From NCBI RefSeq assembly GCF_000143415.4, contig NW_003314284.1:1869715-1933714 (forward strand): a stretch of DNA of 64,000 nucleotides, read 5' to 3'. The notes under the pieces are model-generated. The model searched no databases. It saw nothing but the letters and a program-made list of their open reading frames with translations, and was not told the origin of the DNA. Numbering within the stretch: position 1 is the stretch's first letter; every line of letters begins with the position of its first letter. Positions 21,480-33,559 of this stretch are shown here, one piece after another. A program made the translations under genes and the position numbers. Source of the DNA: Selaginella moellendorffii. Its lineage: Eukaryota > Streptophyta > Lycopodiopsida > Selaginellales > Selaginellaceae.

Positions 21480-24400
21480 TGGGTATGACCATATGGCGCA
21501 CGCATGGATGGGATGTATGGTGATGATGACGCGTGTCCCTTTAACTTAAATGAAGTTAAAAAGTTAGGTGGGGGGATGGAATATTCTCCGCCCTCTTTAC
21601 ACTTGGGCTTTGTTTTTCCGGACAGTATCTTGACCAAAACAAGGATGTTCTTTCGATGTTATGACTTTAGCTGGAAAGGTATGGAGAGCTTGTTCCATTC
21701 CACTTCGTTTTTTTAGGGTAGCTAGCCACGTAGAGGGTTTACAAAGCAACCAGCAAAGTGCGGTGGAGTTATAGAGAGAATAATCCACGGAAACCAGTCC
21801 CAAATCGTACGTAGTTTAAAAAGACCTCATGAGATTCGTGAGATTCCCCATACGGACGATACGGGCATTAGCTAGAGACGCTAAGAGCTACAAACATAAC
21901 TTAAGTTTTGCCGGATTGAGATAGATCGCTGCCTTGTAAGTGGGTTTTTCTTATTCGGCATTGTAGTTTTGTATGGTTCTATCCCCTTCCTTGGGCAGAA
22001 GCTTGCAGCTTGACTGTGGAAGAGTCTACGAAGAAATGTGGCAGAGGTGAAGAGGAGAGAGATCAGGAAGCAGCAGCAGATGCCAGGGATGGGCATTTAG
22101 AGCTGCCGACGGCTCGGTCTCGCTGCGGTGACGAGCTGTACTTGTGTGTAGTGACAAATATGCCCGAAACTTTTGTTCTTCTGGGCCTTTGTGGATGATT
22201 GAGACACCCCCGCCCTTCTTTAAAACTCGCGCAGAGAGAATGGATTGTCAACAAAGGGTGACGTATTTGACGGCCGCTTGACCGTTTTTGACTTCCAGAG
22301 ATTTGCTTACGATGCTAAGTGTGAATTTAGTTTGTAAACGCTCAAGAGTATAGTAGTGTTTATAGAAGAACATATGTTTATCGAGGAAACAGCTAGAACA
22401 GAAGGAGACAAAGAGACAGAGCTTCTGGAACAGGATGGTGGTGGTGGAATCAAAAGCATCACACAAAAGCAATAGAGAAAAGAGAAACTAGCCAACGTCG
22501 TCTGGCACAGCGCTCAAGTTGCAGGGACCTTTTGGATCGTCACGTTTGAGAAGCCCGACTTAAACATTGGTTGGGATTATATTCAACATCAGGCATCGCA
22601 ATGCCGTGCACAGGACAGCTCTCTTGAGCTGATAAGAAAACGAAAGGAAAGAAGAAGAAGAAGAAGAAGAGGAAGAACCCTTCTGAAAACGCCACCCAAC
22701 ACACAAACACTCTTGGATGATGCAAGCCACCATTGCGGAAAATAGACCTATTCTCCATACCGTCATTGTCCGTGAACAGGCCAGTGGCATTGACCCCTGT
22801 TGCCCAACAGTTGGATTTGAAATGCAAACACCAAGCTTGTCTTTAAGCTGGCTGGCCTGGGAAAGTTTATATAAGTATGCATACTGACACAGACGACCCG
22901 GCCCAGAGTTTTTTCTTTCTCTCTGTTTCATATAGCTATACGAGAAAACAACCCAATGAGCCAAGGATGTTGACGATCCATCATGATCGATCTCTTGGGG
23001 TGTTTCTTTGCAGAGGTCTTGCAGGAGCTCTGGCAGTCGCAGCTCCCAGTGCAAGCGCAGTGCAGTGCAGTGTCCAGCCAGAAGAAAGCCCACCGCGGAA
23101 TTGATGAGGGGTTTCTTTGCTGCTGTCTCTCTCTTCTAGACCTCCTCTTTGGAGAGGAGTCAAAATCTGGGTTTAACAAGCACTACATCCAATCGTCATG
23201 GATGTTTATCGGGTTTAGCTTAGGCTAAGTGTAGGTGCCGGTTGATCCATGTATAGGCAAACAGTTTGGAGACAAACTGAAGCTTGTGAAGGTAATAAAG
23301 TATTTGCCTGTGTAGGGCAAATGTGGGGGCAGTTCAGACCAGCTAGACACAAAGCATATGAATCGTTTCCTTATCTGCTTCGGGAAAAGTTGTTTTTGTT
23401 GTAGTTTTATTTTCTTGAAGGGATAGAAAATGCAGAGTTTTACAGGAGTTTCATAGTGCAAATGCCTCAACTGGGCCAGCATCTCCACATCTTTGGAGCG
23501 TTCATAGATTTCTCGGCATTGAATCGAGCAGAAGAAACCAAAAAGGTGTGCAAAAATTTACTGCTGCTCCTTCTGGGGCCTAGAATGGCAGAGCAGAGAA
23601 GGTAAGCTAAATCTACCAAACGAAACAAAATACCTGCCATCCTCACGAAGAACAAAGCTCCAAAGGCTTCACCACCATTGGTGGCGTCAATACCCAAATT
23701 GCCCAATTAAAGGCTGCGCATCAAAATGCCCCAAAACGGAGTTGGGTGGTCATCCGTCGCACATCCAAACCCAGTTATGCTCGACCAAAAGTTTTCTGTC
23801 TTGGGTTCCAGGGGAAAGGCGGCGAAGACTTTTTTCTCTTTAGTTCGCTTGCTCGCTCTGGCTCTTCGTGTCCATTTGGGTTTTTCTAGCTGATAGGCCT
23901 TTTTTCCCCTGGTAATCTCGGGTTAGCGATTGGCACACTACGACCACCACCACCACCACCACTACCGCGACCTTTTTGACATACATCGAGAAAAAACGAG
24001 CGACAGCTTTCGCCCCACTTAAGTGACCTTACGCTCATCAATGCGCATGTCATGATTTGATGTCCGACCAACAACACCACAAACAGAGCCAGATTTTTTG
24101 TCACGAGCTCTTAAAACTAGGATCATCCGGATGATCTCCATCCAAATCTAGCAGAATCTGCCCGTGGTTTCCCGAAACCTTTGTTCCGGTTCTGGGCCGG
24201 GCCGGGTGGGATCTACGTGCAGAATCTCGCAAGGTTTGCAGTTCTTGTGATTATCATGGAGAAGATTCTGTCTGTACATGAACTCGGGTGTTGAAAGGAA
24301 CCAAAGGCAAAGGTGGTGAAATCGAAATCAGGTTGTACGTAGTAGGCTATTGCTGCATGATAAGATCATGGCGATGATGATTGAGGAATGCCTGAATAGA

Positions 24401-27142
24401 AACGATGGCGATCGGCTACGTTTCGTATGATTTCGCCTCTTTGATCAGCCGGCCTAAATTCGTAGTCGATATAAGATAGGCTAACTTGATCTTGCTGGTG
24501 CTGTTCTTGTTGTGTGTCCTCGTGTACGCTGTCAAGCGAGCCTTTAAAACACCGGCAAGATTGCTGTTCTCGACGATTGCTGCTGGCACAGCCCAAATTG
24601 ATTGAGGGGACTCGAGTCACACGTAGAAAACGCCCCCTCCACCCAGGTTGTTGCTCGTAAGGAAAATATCACTGGCAAAAAGAAACCCTATAAACTCTCG
24701 GCTGCTCTGAGCGCTCATCAGAGATGATTTGTTCTTGATAGCAACAGTGAGGATGTAATAACTACAAGGTGGCGGGGTGGAAAGTATATGGTTGGATTGG
24801 ATCAATTAAGTTCCTTACGAGACAAATGATTAGCTGCTCAGGCATGCTTGTTTGCATGACTGGCTGCTCTTATGAATATCTCCAATCAAATATTTATATC
24901 AATCAGATCCTCGGTGCTCCCAATTTCCCTCCTCTTTGGGAAGCGATCGAGAAAGGAGAAATCTGCAAATCCATAATGGGTTGCTCCAATTCTCCTTCAC
25001 GTATTTGTATACTCGAGAATATTACCCGAGAACATTCGCTCTCTCCGTCACCAAATTCCTTAGTTCCAGCCAGGGTTCTCTCTGAGCAAGCAGTAGTGGC
25101 TTTGTTCGATTTTCCAATTCATGGATGGGACGGAAACAGCAAAACGCAACAGAAGAGAGAAAGGACCTCGACTTAACTATTCCTCAATCCTGTTGCTGTC
25201 TTTAAATGAGACCCCTCATTCATTCATCATGTGTGAGTGTGTGTGTGTGTATGCGCGCTGCGCGAGCGAGTGTTGTGTGTATATGTGTGAGTGATGTGAG
25301 ATTCATAGACAGATAGATATACTATAGATGCTGATCATTTCACCCTATAGCTCTCTATAAACGAGATTCACAGATAGAGAGCTCTTCCCTGTCTCTTGGT
25401 CGCTGGTTCACAAACTTCCCGGTTTCGTAAGACAAACCCTTTGATCCCAGCCTATAGGTCGTGGAGCGCATTGGGGAACCCAAACAAAATGGAAGTGTAT
25501 GCATACGAGATCTATCAAACCTTCTCGTTCTAGTGTCCGCCTCCTTACCAGCAGCACGAAGAACTGGGTCGATGCTCCCAACATTGGAGCCTGTGTGCTT
25601 TCAATCACGCACTCTAGAGAGTTTTTTCTCCATAAAAAACCTCGGTGCTCGATTTCATAATGAGGTCAAAGAGGAAAGCTCAATCCACAGATCAATCGAT
25701 AGATATGTTTAGTATAGATATATGTCCTGAGGAATGATCAAGGAGTTTGGTCTAGGGCTCCTCGCAAGTTCGAGAAGTCAAAAGAGGAGCCTACGTTGGT
25801 TTTTGTTGGCCACCACCTCCAGCGCCTACGTAGACCACCCCCCGAGAAAAAGCGAAGCTCCACTTAGAACGTAAGCAGCCAAATTGGATTAAACAACGAG
25901 GGGAAGATTGGATCGACCTTTTTCTCCCTTGCGACGATCAAAACGACAAAAGGCAAACATGGATTCCATTTAAGAAATCCCAGCCCGGGTACTTCTTCAA
26001 ATGCATGAGAACCTAAAAACCATTGAGCTGTGTGTGACAATGGAATGAGAGAGAAATCTCACGTGATCTTCTAGATGATTTCTTTAAGGTCAGCCAACCT
26101 TTTTTGAGATTGTTTGAAGCTTCTAGCGGAGAAAGAGACTTGGCATATATATATTGTTTGACATGGTCTTTTCTTATCTTCCACTTCTTTCACCTTGCGG
26201 GGCTTGGCTTTGTGGTTGCAAAGGCGTAGTCAGAGCTCTTCGTGGAAATGTACAAAAAGAAGAAAGGCCGTTTGATCGCGAGGATTCCACCCCGACCAAA
26301 AAGAATGTTCGCTGGACGAGCTGGCGATGACGTGGCGGGAGAGGGACGTGGCCGCGGGAGATTGGAGAAGACCATGCTCCTAGGCGCCAAGCCCATATTC
26401 TCCCACAAATTGCCGAGATAGGAGAGAGAAGAGAGGAGAGAGAGAGAGAGAGTAGTAGTAGTGTTTATACAAGGTGATGCTAGAGCTAGAGATAGTGTGT
26501 GTGCTTCGTCGCTCGCGCGGCCTTGTTGAGTTGATCCACCGGGGAGGGGCCAAAATTCGTGTCAAATGCTGGTGGATTTGGATCCCGTGTAGTTAGATTA
26601 ATAGCCTTTGCTTTTCTCCGAGAGCTAGCTCGCTTTCGCGGAGAAGGATCATTGCGACTCATTGTAGGAGCCTAGCTCTATATATTAGAGCGGGAGCTTG
26701 ATCGATCGAGGGGGAGGTGAAAGGAGGAAGAACAGGAAGGAATCTCGCCGTCTTCCCGGTTCTGTGGAAAAAGAGAGGAAGAGAGTTCCAAAGCAACGCA
26801 AAAGCATCTTATCTTACACTTCTTTCTCTCTCTCTCTCTCTCTCTCATTTTGCTCCAAATTCGAGCTGGCTGATGATGATGGTGTTGGATCCCGACGGCT
26901 ACTCCTCGTCTTCATTCTCTTAGGTTGTCCGTCGTAGCAAAAGCTCCACCGGGAACAGTAGATGCCACTACTGCCACTGCTCCATGACGATCGCAGCGAG
27001 GTCATCCGTGACTGTGTGAGCTAAGTACGAGCACGACCGATCGGTGGCTAGGAGGAGCATCGATCGAGGAGGAGGCGAGGAAGATCGAGGAGATCCCAGG
27101 TGTTTCTCAGCTTGATGATACCGTGACGACTAGGGAGTCTAC
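21480..27142. other. Long intergenic region without a supported gene
   Basis: About 5.7 kb of mixed composition. Frames up to 177 codons exist (22560-23093 minus, 24769-25176 plus), but none shows a domain, signal peptide plus coherent splice structure, or family resemblance. It contains simple repeats: GAAGAA units near 22645-22670, CCA units at 23942-23962, a GT-rich stretch at 25231-25299, GA runs at 26411-26452 and a CT run at 26823-26848. I looked for the conserved plant microRNAs miR156, 160, 166, 171, 390, 396 and 408 by eye and found none. The right part (from about 26650) is probably promoter and leader of the SHI/STY gene. Confidence 0.6.
26679..26687 (+). promoter_or_regulatory. 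Putative TATA box for the SHI/STY gene
   Basis: TATATATTA followed about 30 bp downstream by a GA-rich stretch and then a CT-rich leader (26823-26848). This is the expected arrangement for a plant promoter with a long leader. It lies about 450 bp before the first candidate start codon of the SHI/STY gene. Confidence 0.4.
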
Positions 27143-29678
27143 ATGATCTACCGGGTACTCGACGAGAATTCGTTTGATCTTGGACCACGATATAGGAATT
27201 GCAGTGTTGTTCTTGGAGGTCGTGAACTTCTCCCCGTGAGATCGTCGTAGCTGGGCTACATAGCAGTAGTACTACCACTGCTGCTGCGCTGCTTGACCCG
27301 AGTTCTCTGGCAGCTCTAGATCACCGCGGCGAAAAGGAGAAAAAGAATTCTTTCGTAGCTCCCGGGCTGAATTCCCTGCGATGGTCCGACGAGTCTAGCC
27401 CGACAAAGGAATCGTACCGCCGGGAGAGAGGAAGCAGTGCTCGCGGAGAGGGCGAAGCTAGCTAGAGAGATTGTTTATGCATTTCGATCAGCACAGGAGA
27501 AGAATCCAGCAGCGGTGGCGCCTGCTGTGGTGGAATCACGAACCGGCAGTAGCACCACCACCCGGGACTTGATCGGCGCAAGCAGCAGCGGCGGCGGCTC
27601 CTCTACTCCACCATGGATCGTTCCTTCCTCTCGAGATTGGCTGCTGGATCCCGGCGGCCCCGGCGAGCACGATCACCACGGGGGTGTCATCCAGTCCGCG
27701 GCGTCGGGCGCTGGCGGTAGCGATGGATGGGGCCGCGCGGTCGGCTATGGCTTCGTGGGGAGTCACCCCAGCCCTGGCGACGGCGGATTGGGGCCGGGAG
27801 GAGGTGGCGGTGGCGGGGGTGGTGATAGTGGCGGTGGCGCTAGCGGCCTCGGACTCGCGCCTCACCACCACCTCCATCTCCGCGACATCCTTGGCCGCGG
27901 GCCAGCGTCGGAGGAATTCGGATACCACCAGCAGCACCAACAGCACCAGCGAGCGAGCTTGCGAGGATCCAGCGAGCATGCGCACCACCATCACCACCAC
28001 CCGGGCGAGCAAGGCGGCGATCAGGGAGGACAGGGATCGCGAGTGGCGAGCTTCGAGGCGTACGAGACGACGCGCAATGTGGGAGGGATTGGGCTGCTCC
28101 GGACGGGGCTCGAGGCGGCGGCGGCGGCGGCAGCGGGCGGTGCGCCGGATCCCAAGTCGTTGGCGGATCATCCCCACCACCACCACCACCACCACCACGC
28201 GCCGTGGGCATCAGCGCCACCACCATCCGTGCGCGAATTGTCCGGTGCGCGGGGAATCGACGTGGTGCCGCTGGCGGAGCGCTTCTCCCTGGAAGCGGCG
28301 GCGGCGGCGGCGCAGGAGAAGAATCCTCATCCCCTCCAGCTCGTCCAGATCCAGGGCGGCGCCCAGCAGCAAGCACAGCAGAATCCCATCACCAGCGTCG
28401 CGCTCATCCAATCCCAGAATCCAAGCCCCTCGCAGCAGCAGCAGCAAGGCACGGATTCTTCGTCGTCGCGGCCTCACGGGCGCGGCCACCAGCCCGGCGG
28501 CGCGACGTGCAAGGAATGCGGCAACCAGGCCAAGAAGGACTGCCAATTCCAGCGCTGCCGGACGTGCTGCAAGAGCCGCAACTACGATTGCTCCACCCAC
28601 GTCAAGAGCACCTGGGTCCCCGCCGCCAAGCGCCGCGAGAGGCAGGCGCTCGAGGCGGCCGCCATCGCCGCCGGCCAGCCCCGCCCGAGATCCAAGCGCA
28701 CGAGATCCTTGGCGCTGGGCGGAGGATCCTCGTCCGCCGCCGCCCAAGTTGGCGGTGGGATGACCGCCAATCCTTCGTCGCTGCTGGGCCTGCCCGGGCC
28801 CTCGTCTCCCCGGAGCTCCGCGGATCTTCCAGGTTGGTCTCTCTCTCCCTCTCTCTCATTCCTCCATCTCTCCACTTCAGCTTTTTCTTCCATAGCCAAG
28901 CATGGTTTTGAATGATCGTGGATTGGATCCTTTCTCTTTGTTTGTGTTCTTGCGGCTGGGTTCGCAATCGTGATGGTTGGATTGAGTGCATGCGTGGGGA
29001 ATTTGGAGGCGGTGGCTGTGATCGTGAGGTTTGATTCGCCTGATGATAGAGGCAGCGCGCCCGCGCTGTCTCTAGTTATGACTGCATTCATGGATGCATT
29101 GGAATCCAGGAAAGCCAGGATCCGGGATTGTGATTGATTGATGGCTGCCTGGGCTTGATTGGATCGATCGAGAGCTCCCGAAGATATAGCGCTCGCCCGC
29201 TCGCTCGAATCTTGGCATTGCACCATCTTTTTTCTGCGATCTTAGAATGCCCGAGCGCTCTCTCGCTTTGTCGTTAACAAGCAACGTTGGTGACACAGTA
29301 TTCCTACCTTTGTACACTGCAGCGTCCAGTTACCGCGGCGTTCTACCGCCCGAGGTCCGCGCCCAGGCCCTGTTCAAGTGCGTCAAGGTGACGGGCATCG
29401 AGGATGGCGAGAACGAGTACGCGTACCAGGCGACTGTGAAGATCGGTGGTCACGTCTTCAAAGGCGTGCTGTATGATCAAGGCGTCGAGGCTCCCTCCGC
29501 CGCGGCTGCTGCTCCCGCGGCTGCTGCTCCGGGTGGTGTTGCTCACCAGGCCGCTCCCATCGCCGGGCTCGCGGATCTTCAGCTGGGAGCCAGCCGGAGT
29601 AGCATGCCTTCGAGCTCCGGGTACCTTGACCCCTCACAGATTTACGGCTCCACTACACTTTTCGGAGGTATGGCGTAG
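27143..29678 (+). CDS. SHI/STY (SRS, LRP1-type) zinc-finger transcription factor; 5' end uncertain
   Basis: The main exon ends at 28832 and the last exon is 29323-29678. The frame contains the SRS RING-like zinc finger [20 protein letters not shown] continuing [27 protein letters not shown]-like sequence, and the last exon holds the IGGH domain ([20 protein letters not shown]). Both together define the SHI/STYLISH family, which activates auxin biosynthesis genes and shapes organ and reproductive development. The first part is Gly-, His- and Ala-rich, with poly-His and poly-Ala runs. The large frame has an in-frame stop at 27368 and no ATG before the zinc finger, so an upstream exon is needed. 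One workable choice is ATG 27143 to 27235, spliced (GTGAGA to GCACAG) to 27497 in phase, giving 594 residues. The intron at 28833-29322 (490 nt) is unusually long here. Confidence 0.85.
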
Positions 29679-30713
29679 ATTCCAGTCCCAACTCTTGCTT
29701 CTTTTTGCTTTTCTTCTTCTTGCTTTTCTTCTTCTTGCGTGAGTCGTGTTTCGTTTTCGATAGTTCTTTGCTCGAGTAGGTTCTCTTTAGCAATTGGTTG
29801 TGAGAGTTTTTGGAAGTGTAATTGCGTGGAGTTCTTGCCTGCTTTGAGTTGTTTGCTTGTGTAGAGTTCTCTGATTGAGATGGCTATTGTTTTTAGTTTA
29901 AGGTGGTGGTGGATAAAATGGTGTTACGCTTCCTTAGTGCTTGGAATGTTCCACGTTTTTTTTTTCGGTTTTTGCGTAGATCTTAGAAGATCTTAGAATT
30001 GTTTCGATGTTTTGCGAGGTGTTTGACTTGAAGCGTGCGTGATGTTTTCCTGGCTTTATTTTTTTTTTTCGAGCAGAGTTAAAATGGTTTTCTGGTGTAT
30101 TAGATTTGCTGGTTTTTTCTTCTGCATCGATCTGACTAGCGAAGTCCCAGAATTTGCAGCGCGGAACTTTTGCTGTTTTTTTTTAATCATTTTCCTGTCT
30201 TTTTTCTCTTGGATTTTGATGTTCCTGACGAACTTTGTCCCCTTTTTGCAGCCCTCCGCTGACTGCTAGAGGAGAAAACTTTCATACTCTCGACAAACAA
30301 TTGACACAGACTTACACCGAAAACCAGCTGCGACATTATTTACCTCTCGTTTTTCCTCCCCGAGTTCTCTCGTTCTTCCTCCCAAGAGCTCGGGAAGATC
30401 TCTCGGATGAGTCCTCGCGTGGAAGATCCAATCCATCTCTCAACTTTCCTCCATCTCATGAAAACGCTGCTCAAAATTTTGGATACATTGAGGAGCTCTT
30501 CTTCTACTATTGTACTTAGAAACTATTTGACCCCCCATACATAATTTTTTTCTGTTGTCCAGCATGCCAGGCCAGGGATCGAACTGGCGACTTGTCCTTG
30601 TATTCTCTCTTTCCACTAGTAGAGTTGTAGGTTAGGGTTTGGGGGATTTCGGTGGATGGAAGCGACGACATCCTGGTAGATCTTGCTCCAGGAGGGAAGA
30701 TCGATAGGCGCGA
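29679..30713. other. Intergenic: SHI/STY 3' region and TM9SF leader, with one tRNA T-arm-like motif
   Basis: T-rich sequence without a credible gene. At 30571-30591 the minus strand reads like the T-arm region of a tRNA (CCAGTTCGATCCCTGG), but the loop is one base too long and no cloverleaf can be formed, so it is probably a tRNA-derived relic. A TTGCAG acceptor at 30244-30250 may belong to a spliced UTR. Confidence 0.5.
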
Positions 30714-33006
30714 ATGGATCCGCAGCTGCATTTCCTGCTGGGATTACTATCATTGTGCTGCTGCTGCGCGGCTTTGACTCTCGGATCTGGCCGCGCCTTG
30801 CTTGATGCAGCTCACTCGTACAATGATGGCGATAAGGTGCCCCTGTACGCGAATAAAGTCGGGCCTTTCCACAACCCGAGGTATGGCTGGCGAGAGATCT
30901 TTCTTTTCGCTGCTAGATTTGAGAGCGAAGTAGTTCTTTGCTGGGAATTCTTTTCGTTTTCTGAGACAAAAACGTGGTTTTCTTTTGTTTTTCTTGTTTA
31001 GCGAGACTTATCAGTACTATGATCTTCCATTCTGTGCTCCCGCGGAGGTGAAGCACAAGAAAGAAGCCATGGGGGAGCTTCTTGAGGGAGATCGCCTGGT
31101 GTCCACTGTGTACGAGATTAACTTCAAGGAGAAGAAGGACGTGCAAAAGCTTTGCTCGGCAACTCTCGACAGGAAGGACAAGGAGCGGTTTCGCAAAGCT
31201 GTGGAGAATGACTATTATTTCCAGGTGACGGAACTGTTTGGTGACCCTTACTGATTTTCTACTTTGGCTTGTAGATGTTCTTCGACGATCTGCCGCTCTG
31301 GGGATTTATTGGAAGGTTTGAGCTCTTTGATAAACAAAAGCACTACATGCTGTTCACTCACGTCCACTTTGAGGTTCGCTATAACGGCAAGCGAGTGATT
31401 GAGATCGCTGTTTCTACAGACCCGGCTAAAGCCATCGACATCACGAATGACGATCCAGTCCCAGTTGACTTTACATATTCCGTCACCTGGGCCGAAACTA
31501 CTGTTCCATTCGAGAGGCGAATGGAGAAATACCAGAAGTACTCGTTTCTGCCACAACATCTTGAGATTCACTGGTTCTCTATCGTCAACTCGTGTGTTAC
31601 GGTTCTTCTGTTAACGGGGTTCCTGACTACGATTTTCATGCGAGTATTGAAGAATGACTTTGTCAAGTAAGTTCATCCATTGGTTTGATTTCCAGCTGAG
31701 CCTTGATCTTTTTTCTTGTTCTTCATCTAGGTACGCCAAGGAAGATGAAGAAGATTCGGACGAGACGGGATGGAAATATATACATGGTGATGTCTTTCGA
31801 TTTCCTCCTCATCCAAAGTACGTCGCGTCTTGTACATGAACTGAAGTCTAACGTTGTTTTTACGCTTCGCAGTGTTTTTGCGGCGGTCATTGGAAGCGGC
31901 ACTCAGCTCCTGGTTCTCGTCTTTTGCGTCTTCATGCTGGCCTTAGTGGGAGTATTCTATCCATACAACCGTGGCTCCCTCAACACGGCTTGCCTCATTA
32001 TATATGCGCTTACTGCTGGCATTTCCGGCTACGTCTCCTCCAAGTTGTACAGGCAAATGGGGGGAGATAAATGGGTAAGGCAAAATTGCTGTGACTTGGA
32101 AGCTCCTTCTCATGGTTGTTCTTTTCAGGTTCGGAATTTGTTATTGACAGCATCATTGTTTTGTGGGCCGCTGTTCTTAGCCTTTTGCTTCAACAATTCT
32201 GTGGCTATCGCCTACAATGCTACTGCTGCACTTCCCATTGGTACAATTCTTGTCATCACAATCATTTGGGCTCTCGTGACGCTGCCATTAACTGTGAGCG
32301 CCATAACTTGCCGTCCTAAACGTGTATTCATGAAGTACTTCCTTAGGTTCTTGGTGGAATCGTTGGCAAGAATAGCAAGGAGGAGTTTTATGCTCCTTGC
32401 CGGACAAATAAATTTCCTCGTGAAGTTCCATCCTTGCCGTGGTTTAGGAGGACTATTCCCCAGGTAAATACCATTACTTGGAAGACTCTCGGGGTTATTT
32501 ATCCGTGATCCCTTGCAGATGTGCATGGCAGGATTTCTCCCGTTTAGTGCAATCTACATCGAGCTTTACTATATATTTGCGAGTGTGTGGGGACACAAAA
32601 TCTACACGATTTACAGCATACTTTTTGTGGTGTTCATCATACTGATAATCGTCACGGCTTTCATCACCATCTCTCTGACGTACTTTCAGCTGGCCATGGA
32701 GGACCACACTTGGTGGTGGAGGTAAGAAGCAGTACCTGTCTATGCAAGCAGTTTCATACTGATTCTGTTGGCATGCATCGTGCCAGGTCCATTTTTTGTG
32801 GTGGCTCGACCGCTTTCTTCGTCTACGGCTACTGCTTCTACTACTACTTCGCCAGGTCTGATATGACCGGCTTGATGCAGACATCGTTCTACTTTGGCTA
32901 CATGGCATGTGTCTGCTATGGCTTTTTCCTAATGCTCGGTACTGTCGGCTATCAAGCGTCTCTCCTCTTTGTTCGACACATATACAAGGCAATCAAGTGC
33001 GAGTAG
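30714..33006 (+). CDS. Transmembrane 9 superfamily protein (nonaspanin, TM9SF/TMN)
   Basis: Nine exons (30714-30880, 31002-31224, 31275-31666, 31731-31817, 31873-32074, 32129-32293, 32347-32463, 32519-32721, 32787-33006), 591 residues. A cleavable signal peptide ([19 protein letters not shown]) is followed by a lumenal domain of about 250 residues with [20 protein letters not shown]. Nine hydrophobic spans follow, with family blocks [47 protein letters not shown], and PREVPSLPW. The C-terminal IKCE matches the KXD/E-type Golgi retention signal of plant TMNs. These proteins act in the Golgi/endosome, where they help sort membrane proteins. The length corresponds to the short (about 590 aa) subfamily. 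Confidence 0.95.
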
Positions 33007-33559
33007 GGAAGTAGCAACACCACTGAGATCAACCAAAACAGAAGGCACGGTTGAAGAGGTCTCTTAGAGTGTAAGCAAGTTCTTTTTTTTCTCATGGCAA
33101 TCTCAAACACAGTTCTTACTGATGGAAGCGTTGCTCCTCCTGTTGTTCTCGTGCACCTGTGGTAACTTTTTCTTTTCCGGTGCAGGAGCAGAGGAAGCAG
33201 AGCTCTGGAATTATGCGGAATTGTCGCTTATGGTAGTGACAGGAATCCCGTGAAGGTGAACATAGTTCAGAGATTAACCATTGGTCGAGTACGAGGTGGA
33301 TGGGTCTTTGTGTTGTTCCACTACCGCTTACTAGAGTCGTTTTCTTTAAACGTTTTGCTAAACGTTACACCACTCGGCTGCTCGTCTACCTGCTTTGATT
33401 CAACAGGTGAAGGAGATTGTGATGGTCATCAAGTCGAGTGACTGTCAATCTTGAATGGATCTCTTTTAGTGCTCCATTGAATGATACGTAAGTGCGTATT
33501 GATTTTTAGCTGTCTTGGTCTTCTCACTCTCACCTGTTTTAAGCAGATGAAGCGAAGCG
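33007..33559. other. Intergenic between TM9SF and DUF3455-like genes
   Basis: No gene supported. It contains the 3' region of TM9SF, with possible splice sites near 33070 (GTGTAAG) and 33180-33186 (GTGCAG), and the leader of the next gene. No repeat or RNA structure stands out. Confidence 0.5.

Noticed and set aside
27437-27496. GTG at 27437 as the SHI/STY start codon
   Set aside because: No in-frame ATG supports it, non-ATG starts are rare in plants, and an acceptor-like site at 27496 suggests this stretch is intron or leader.
27684-28763. 359-codon alternative frame over the SHI/STY exon
   Set aside because: Arg/Pro/Ser repeats produced by reading trinucleotide runs in another frame; the zinc finger fixes the true frame.
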